Shown piece after piece: positions 56,760 through 64,000 of a DNA stretch of 64,000 nucleotides. The translations under genes and the position numbers were made by a program. The DNA is from Lenzites betulinus. Taxonomy: Eukaryota > Basidiomycota > Agaricomycetes > Polyporales > Polyporaceae. The stretch spans positions 124,001 to 188,000 of the forward strand of contig JABYQU010000034.1 in the NCBI GenBank assembly GCA_022264855.1. The letters run 5' to 3'. The notes below the pieces were generated by a model. It was not told where the DNA came from, ran no database searches, and saw only the letters and a list, made by a program, of their open reading frames with translations. The number at the start of each line of letters is the position of its first letter. Within the stretch, counting starts at the first letter, position 1.

Positions 56760-58092
56760 AGGACAGCGTGGATGCCGTGGCGTTTCTGCGGAGCGGGATT
56801 ACGATCTACGACGTATTATCTGTGACATTTCTGAGGTCCTGAGAGAATTAACGATACGCAATGATATAGCGCAATGCGTGGCTTGAACGCACCCTACCCG
56901 AGGATCGCCATGTAGCACATTCGAACTTGAACAGCACCCCGCTTATGCAGACGTCCATGCGTCCTGCCTCCGGTCGGTCAGGGATAGTCCTCGCAAGAGC
57001 ACCCTGCCGAGAAGATACCTACTCAGGCTGCAAGTAGCCCTTGCCCTCGTTGTCATCACTCTGAGAGCATCATGTCGGTGGTGATACGGACCCGGCCCTC
57101 GAGGACGGTGTCAACCCGCCGAACCAGGCCGAGCCGCGCGACGGACACATTCATGCCCGGCTTTCGGTGATCTGGTTTGCCGGTGAACAGGCCCGGAAGC
57201 TTTGCTTGACGCGACGATTGGCAAACGGACGAATGCGACTTGTCGGGGCTCGGCTCTCGATGAGTGTTATTTCTTCCGAGCGTGCGTTTCCGATGTTCTC
57301 GGGTAACCGGCAGCGGTGTACAGCTTAGCCGCGGTCGCGAGATCTAAGATCAGGATCGTCGGACTCACTATTCTATCTCTGCCTTCTGCCAATCCACCAT
57401 GACCACAATAACACATTGTTCATTGAAGTAGAGTGAAGACGGCCTTGCATTCGTCCGATTCCGTGTTATATGTCGAAGATTACAGCCGGTTTGGTGCGCT
57501 GACTATGACCGCTTACTCTAATCGCCCCGACAGATTTGCACGAAACGTGGTCGGTCCCAACCAAGCACCGACTGCTGCGAGGGTTAGGCCCAGCCTTATC
57601 CTCCACTTAACGACCGCACATGGGCATGATCGTATTTCCCTGGCTTGGTCTGCACCACAATGACCGAGCCTCATGGTCGCCGGAGGCCTCTTGCCCGACT
57701 GCCGTGGACCGGAAGGACGTCAACGGAAAACGTGGAAGCCGCTATGGGATTGCGTCGATGGCGATTTTCGTTGCCGACGCGATCCAGAGCCCGCTCATCC
57801 GCAGGAGCTTGCTTCAAGCCGTCACAAAAGCCCCGCGAAGCGCTAGCCTTCCGACAACGCACAGGTCACCACCCCACTTTCGCTATACCGCGTGAGTGCG
57901 AGAATTACGTCTGTGCCGTTAGAGTTACCAAATTTCCTTCGTGAGTTTGTTCTCTGCTTCGTGCACGTCAAACGCTTACGGTTCGGTCATGCAGGAAGCC
58001 GCAAGCATCTCAGCGTCTGCCTCGAGATGTCGCATATAATAGAGAGTCTCTGGCAGGGCCTTGCTCTATCCCCGCAATCCAGCACAGATACC
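56760..58092. other. intergenic between the two CYP505-type genes
   Basis: 1.3 kb. A minus-strand piece at about 57,200-57,065 looks protein-like (GLFTGKPDHRKPGMNVSVAR) but has no supported start, partner exon or known family, and may be a gene relic. CATATAAT at 58,034-58,041 is the likely TATA box of the fused gene. Confidence 0.45.
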
Positions 58093-61000
58093 ATGACCAC
58101 TCCGATTCCTACCCCACCCGCCGTACCCTTCCTCGGTCACGTCAACACCATTGACAAGGACCTACCCATTCGCTCGCTCGACCTCCTAGCCCATCAGTAC
58201 GGAGAGATATACCAGCTGAATGTGCTCGGTCAGTGTACAGCTGTGGTTCACGCTCCATCCATGAGTCCTGATAACGGTTGGTTAGGTGATAAACGCGTCT
58301 TCGCCAATTCGTACGCACTGCAGAACGAGCTCTCCGACGAGAAACGTTTCTCGAAGAAGATCTCATCAAACCTCAACGAAGTCCGAAACGCTGCCGGCGA
58401 TGGTCTCTTTACCGTGAGTGATCTCAACTGAGGTCCCCCTGTATCAACTGATCAGTTTCCCGCAGGCACATGTGCCGCGAGAGCAGAACTGGTATATCGC
58501 CCGTAAGTGTAGGCACACGTTCTCCACATAGCCGTACTGATCCGGCCTGTTGTAGACCGTCTCCTCATGCCCTGCTTCAATGCAGCCAACGTGTACGGCA
58601 TGACAGACGATATGATGGATATCATCTCACAGCTCGTCTTGAAATGGGACCGGTGAGGCGTGCTTGCCGCCGTATAGACGTAGAGTTCAACAGCTGCTCA
58701 CCCATTTGTGTGGATAGTTTCGGCTCCAAGGAGGTCATAGACCCTGCGGTGGACTTTACCCGCCTGACTCTGGACGCTATCTCGCTCTGTGCGATGTCAT
58801 ACCGGTACGTCTTCCACGTCCCCCACGTTCCGGCGAAGTCTTCTATCTGACGCTGAGGCACTGGTGCCTAGCTTGAACTCTTTCTACAGGGTGAGAATCC
58901 ACGCCGGGGACACCGGAACAGCAGGCACTGATCGTCTGTCCGAATACAGGATGACCTCCCGCCATTCGCGCATGCAATGGTTGACTTCCTGCTCGAGAGC
59001 GGGAAGCGCGCCAATCGCCCGACGATCGTGCAGAGCATGATGACAGGCACCAATGCCAAGTATGAAGAAGACCAGAAGATTATGGGTGACCTGGTTAACA
59101 CGAGTGAGCGCGATTAACCCTCGCTATGGTAGCACAACAAGCTGAACGATTATGCTCCTCTTTATCAGTTCTGGAAGACCGTCGTACTCACCCGACGGAC
59201 AAACGTGATATTTTGAGCGTAATGATGACGGGGAAGGACAAAATTACAGGCCTTGGACTTTCCGACGATAGTATCAAGTACAACGTACGTTAGTTCGATT
59301 CTTGACCGAAGCGCGTTTATTAACGATCTTCCTCCTAGCTTTTGACCTTCTTGATCGCCGGTAAGTCTGACTATATACTCCCGGTAGGCTTGTGCTAAAA
59401 TAAGGATCGCTCAAAAAGGTCACGAAACGACGTCCGGTAAGCTGCGTGTAATCACTAGTTTATGATGGGATGCTGACAGACATTCTTGTAGGAATGTTGA
59501 CGTTCACTGTGTATTACCTCCTCAAGAACCCTGAGGCGCTGCGCAAGCTGCGAGAAGAGATCGACACAAAGATTGGCGACCGCCCGGCGACTGCACAGGA
59601 TGTCGGAAAGCTGCCCTACCTCATCGGTGAACGACCTCGCGATTATTTTCAAAATGCTATCCACTCAATCTGTTTCCAGCCGTTTTGCGCGAGAGTCTGC
59701 GTCTGGGCCCTACAGCGCCGGCGCGTACGGTAACACCGCTTGAGGACACTACGCTTGGTGGCGGGAAGTACTTCGTGGAGAAAGGCACTTCGGTCATCAT
59801 CAACACGTACAACGCCCAGAGGGATACGGCCGTCTGGGGCGAGGATGTACGTGCTCCTGGGTGCTTTTGCCGATGTTGTCCGCGGCTTACATTCATCATA
59901 GGCGGAAAAGTTCAGGCCAGAGCGCATGCTCGATGGCAAATTCGAGGCTCTCCCCGTGAGTCTAGTATGTTGTCGACTCAATGCATACCTTCTTACGATC
60001 TATTCATGCAGCCCAATGCATGGCAGCCGTTCGGGTTTGGCATGCGCGGCTGCATCGTAAGCGTCTCTCCTTTATTCACACTGTCGCGCACTCACTCAAT
60101 CACCTCCAGGGCCGCCCCTTCGCTTGGCAGGAGGCGCAACTCGCGATCATCACCGTTCTGCAGCACTTTGACCTCGTCATGCACGACCCGACGTACGAGC
60201 TCGAGCTGAAGCAGACACTCACGATCAAGCCGCACAACTTCGCGATCCACGCGCTCCCGCGCAAGGACAAGTCCCGCGTCTTCGCGATCCCGTCCGCGAC
60301 GCTCCTGAGCGCGCACGCGGCCTCCACGCAGCGCGACAGGAGCGGGACTGTCAGCGCGTCCGCGGCGAATCTACAGCCGCTATATGTGCTGTATGGGTCG
60401 AACACGGGTAACTCGGAGTCGTTTGCGCAGAGGCTAGCCTCTGATGCACCCGCGCATGGTATGTATACATGGTTGTAGATTGACGGTGCTTGACCGCTGA
60501 CGCATATCGCCCCTCTAGGATTCCGTGCATCTATCGGCACATTGGACTCCGCGTCCGAGCAGTTGCCCAAAGACGGCCCACTCATCATTGTCACCGCTTC
60601 GTTCGAAGGTGAGGCTCTCTGAGATCCTACATGGGCTCCCACTCAAGCTGTTATGAACACAGGTCAACCGGCGGACAACGCCGCACACTTCGTCGAGTGG
60701 CTCACGAACCTCGAGGGCGGCGACGCGCTGTCGGGAGTCAAGTACGCCGTCTTCGGCTGTGGAAACACGGACTGGGTAAAAACCTACCAGCGCGTACCGA
60801 CGCTCATCGATGAGGAGTTCGAGAAGCACGGCGCGACTCGCCTCGTCGCGCGTGGCTCAGGCAATGCTGGAGGCGCTGAGTTCTTTGAGGCCTTCGACCA
60901 GTGGGAGGATGGTGTGTGGTCCAAGCTGAGCTCGGTATGGAATGTCGTCTTTCATTGCTGGGGACGTGCTTCTTATTTTCTGTCCAGGTGTACGGCACTT

Positions 61001-62514
61001 CGGCAAAGGCGGACTCTGCAGGCTTGAACTTGAACGTCAAGCTCGTGTCCCCTGGCACGGCTCGCGCAGAGGTGTTGCGCCAGCGCGATACATCGCTCGG
61101 AACCGTAGTTGTGAACAAGCTTCTGACGTCCCCCAATGCTGCTCCCAAGCGCCATCTCGGTAGGTTTGGAGGGGAAGTGATTACTGGACGTAGCTAACCA
61201 TCAGTATCCCTATAGAGTTCGCCTTGCCCAAGGATGCCACGTACCGGGCTGGAGACTACCTCGCCATGTATGTACACCATGTCAAGTGGCATTCAGGCGA
61301 TCGTGACTGATGAATATTCTAGTCTACCCGTCAACCCAGATCGCATCGTGCGACGCGCCCTGGCGCGGTTTGGCCTGTCGGCAGAGCAGGAGGCACGTCC
61401 GGTGGCACTCATCACATTCAATGTGCTAATAATGTGATATATAGATCGAGTTGACTACCGGCGGCCCCACTTCCCTCCCAGTTAACAAACCGATCACTGT
61501 GTCCGCGATCCTCAGCGGCTATGTCGAACTCTCCCAGCCCGCTACGAGCCGCGACCTCGACATCCTCCTCAAAGCTAAGAACTCAGATGCCTCTCTTAAG
61601 GCCCTCCAGACACTCTCTAGCAACTACGCGGAGAACGTCTTCAAGAAGCGCCTCGGCGTCCTCGACATCCTCGAGGAAAACCCCGACATCGACCTCCCGC
61701 TCTCCACCTTCCTGCAGATCCTCCCCTCCATGCGCATCCGCCAATACTCCATCTCGTCCTCGCCTCTCTGGAACGCCTCGCACGTCACGCTCACGATCAG
61801 CGTCCTCGACGCGCCCGCGATCTCCGGGCGCGCCGAGCCCTTCCTCGGCGTCGCGTCGACGTACCTCGCAGGGCTCGCGGCGGGCGACCGCGTGCAGCTC
61901 TCTGTACGCACGTCCAACGCCGCATTCCACCCCCCGACGGACCTGTCGGCGCCGCTCGTGATGATGTGCGCGGGGAGCGGGCTCGCGCCGATGCGCGGCT
62001 TCCTGCAGGAGCGCGCGCTGCAGAAGCAGGCGGGGCGCACGGTCGCGAAGAGCATCCTGTTCTTCGGGTGCCGCAGCCCGCGCGAGGACTTCTTGTATGG
62101 GGACGCGGAGCTGAAGGAGTGGAGCGATCTGGGTGTCGTGGATGTGCGCCCGGCGTTCTCGCGCGCGACGGAGGCCTCGGAGGGATGCCGCTATGTCCAG
62201 GAGTACGTCGCTATGTGCGTTTTATGGTGCACCTACTCATGAGTCCTTTCATAGCCGTGTCCTCCACGATAGGACCGACGTCGTTGGCGCTTTCCTCAGT
62301 GGCGGAAAGGTGAGCTCAGCTATGATCCCTAATATACGATGACAAGTCTAACTTCATATAGTTCTTCGTCTGCGGCTCGAGCAAAATCGCCAGCGGTGTG
62401 AAGCAGGTATTCGTCGAGATCATCAAAGAGACCAGGAAGCTCGACGACGAGGCCGCGGTTGTGGCCTTTGACGAGATGATGACCGGCCGCTACGCCACCG
62501 ATATCTTCGAGTAG
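58093..62514 (+). CDS. Self-sufficient CYP505-type P450/NADPH-P450 reductase fusion
   Basis: Model: 23 exons from 58093 to 62514, 1064 aa: 58093..58228,58286..58413,58466..58502,58556..58652,58718..58804,58872..58890,58950..59103,59169..59284,59339..59360,59419..59436,59492..59626,59680..59846,59902..59955,60012..60056,60110..60458,60519..60608,60663..60934,60988..61159,61216..61267,61323..61401,61445..62202,62255..62309,62362..62514. The heme domain has IAGHETTS, ESLR and FGFGMRGC (Cys404). The FMN domain has LYGSNTGNSESFA and FGCGNTDW. The FAD/NADPH part has RQYSISSS, GSGLAPMRGFLQER and FFVCGSSKI. CYP505 enzymes hydroxylate fatty acids near the omega end. The donor of intron 20 is uncertain (GTGGCA at 61,402 or GCACGT at 61,393; both keep the frame). 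Confidence 0.93.
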
Positions 62515-62853
62515 AGTCTCTTCATGTTCATTTTCCGCAGGGTTGAGACAACGAACGCTCCACGGTTTGTCGGGTACCGGTGCACTTATGAGCTGTAAGA
62601 TAGCCAAGTAGTAGTTTCTCATAGACTTTCGTATTACCGTGTCTGCACGCTGATTGCGGTCCCGTGTAAATGCATATCTCATGGAGTGATTTAATGCATC
62701 GGCCAGCTCTCGACCGAATTTCACTCATGAACGTTGAACGCCCAAAGCTGCGGTATGTTTCTGGAGGTGATCTCAGAAGTGACGTTGTCGATAAAGCTAC
62801 GCAGACTAACGAACATCATAGCAGATCCGATCGATAGCGACATACAAACACGC
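62515..62853. other. convergent 3' intergenic region
   Basis: 339 bp between the stops of the CYP505 fusion and the minus-strand membrane protein. No gene. Confidence 0.5.
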
Positions 62854-64000
62854 TCAAAGAGAGTTACTCGCCGCCGTCGCCGTACTACCAACGTATGTCC
62901 GTTCGCGCGCACCGGAAGAGGAGGAAGAAGCCACCGCGCTCGCGTCCAAGACGAGGTCGCACTCGGAGCCGTCCACGTCCGTGTCCACCCAGGCGTCGCC
63001 CTCGCTCTGCTCGGACTCCGTGTGGCTGGGCCGTCGTTGTGGTGTACGCCCGCGCGCGGCATGCGGGGGAGACGGTAGGTCGATCATAGGCGAGGGTCGA
63101 AGGGGTGAAGGTTGGCGGAGGGGCTGAAGCCCGAGCCCGATAGCGCGCCCTTTCCCCTTGCTGATCGTGCTCAAGCCGTCGAGGGAGGCTACGGCGTGCA
63201 CCTGCGCCCGGGACGGGGTGTGGAAAATGTCTCCGGTGTCTGCGTCGTCTGATGGCCTGCGCGACACGACCGGTGTCAGCTGTCCTGGGGTCCGGGATCT
63301 CCTGCGCTGAGACCCCTCGGCGATGAGTGTGGACGTCATGTCACCCCTGACTTCGTGCAGGTGTGCACTACGCGCCCATCGTTTGGCTGACTTAGGCACA
63401 GGCCCTACGCCGCCGAAGCCGAGCGTCATGCTCCCAGAGCTTGAGCGCTGGATGCCGGGGCGAGGGAGATGTAGTGAGGGGGAGGGCGGTACGGCTCTGT
63501 GATGCGCGTGTCGGGTGGTAGGAGTGCGCGCTATGGTGGGTGTGTGCGGTCGTGTAGCGTGCCTACGGAAGCCATTTGGGGGTCCGCGCCTGGCGCTGCG
63601 CGACAGTGGATCGACAACTTGAGTGTCCAAAGACGGGAAGGCGAGGTCGTTCTCTGCAAAGAAAAATCAATGTTAGACATAGGCGAAACAGTATGAGTGG
63701 AATTCTAACCCCTGGCTTTCTGGGTTGTTGGCCGCGGGGGAGTCGCGCTTCGCGTTCGTAGGCGGTTGACCCAATCCCCGCTTATGCTCAACGTGCGGCG
63801 GCCCCACTCCCGCATCGTCGATCCTCCGCGTTTGGTGTAAACAACCTCGCCCCTCGAACCTCGGGTAAGCGCCATGAAGACCAGTACTGTCAAGAGAAGG
63901 CACAGCTGTGCGATTCCGAGACGCTTCTCTAGTACGACCTGTTCAGGGAGTGAGCTGCTGAAACAAAGAGAGACTATATGCGCTTGACCCACCTCGTCTG
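62854..64000 (-). CDS. Membrane protein with disordered Ser/Arg/Pro-rich C-tail, 5' part outside window
   Basis: Model: complement(join(62854..63653,63710..63957,63993..>64000)). The piece seen has one membrane span (LGIAQLCLLLTVLVFMAL) followed by TRGSRGEVVYTKRG, a basic linker and a 270-residue low-complexity tail with many Ser/Thr-Pro sites and a Ser run near the end. This arrangement recalls fungal nuclear-rim/Nur1-type proteins, but the part that would decide it lies beyond the window. Intron boundaries were set by the phase that joins KAR to ENDLAFP. The acceptor at 63,958 could also lie three bases further in. Confidence 0.6.

Overview
The window looks like a chromosome piece from an agaricomycete (mushroom-forming basidiomycete), probably a wood or litter decayer. 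The grounds are very intron-rich genes (introns mostly 50-60 nt, several exons under 20 nt), a GC-rich coding strand, and a gene set that includes a GH131 glucanase, a secreted sedolisin, a self-sufficient CYP505-type P450, a polytopic tetraspanin-like protein and a Ty3/gypsy retrotransposon. Exon structures below were worked out by hand from splice signals, reading frame and family motifs. For every complete gene model the exon lengths sum to a multiple of three.

Layout. 1-6.3 kb: a Ser/Thr kinase cut by the window edge (-), an ankyrin-MYND protein (-), a HINT-type HIT hydrolase (-) and the SWI/SNF-RSC subunit Ssr4 (+). 7.1-11.4 kb: two secreted enzymes in the same orientation, a sedolisin protease and a GH131 glucanase. 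12-25 kb: three dispersed copies of a small lysine-rich gene of unknown function, the PRMT3 arginine methyltransferase (-) and RPAP1 (+) sharing a divergent promoter, and a tandem duplication of [lysine-rich gene + 2-oxoglutarate/Fe(II) oxygenase] in which the second oxygenase has decayed. 25-29 kb: a divergent pair, a microsomal P450 (-) and a CCDC25 homologue (+). 29-35.3 kb is gene-poor. 35.3-42.3 kb: an FMN-dependent 2-hydroxy-acid oxidase (+), thioredoxin reductase (+) and a tetraspanin-like membrane protein (-).

42.4-49.6 kb is a complete, apparently young Ty3/gypsy element: 174-bp LTRs that look identical, PBS, PPT, gag, pol joined by a textbook -1 frameshift signal, and an extra 201-aa ORF between pol and the 3' LTR. 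It sits 77 bp upstream of the tetraspanin start codon. 49.9-53.6 kb: a single-pass LEA-2-like membrane protein (-) and ALG11 mannosyltransferase (+). 54.5-62.5 kb: two tandem CYP505-type genes, the first a stand-alone heme domain and the second the full P450-reductase fusion, with nearly the same exon pattern. The right edge holds the 3' part of a membrane protein gene (-).

The points most worth following are the retrotransposon frameshift signal and its third ORF, the lysine-rich gene family and its oxygenase partner, and the reductase-less CYP505 paralogue next to its fused relative. No tRNA, rRNA or CRISPR was seen. All identifications rest on motif recognition by eye, without database searches.
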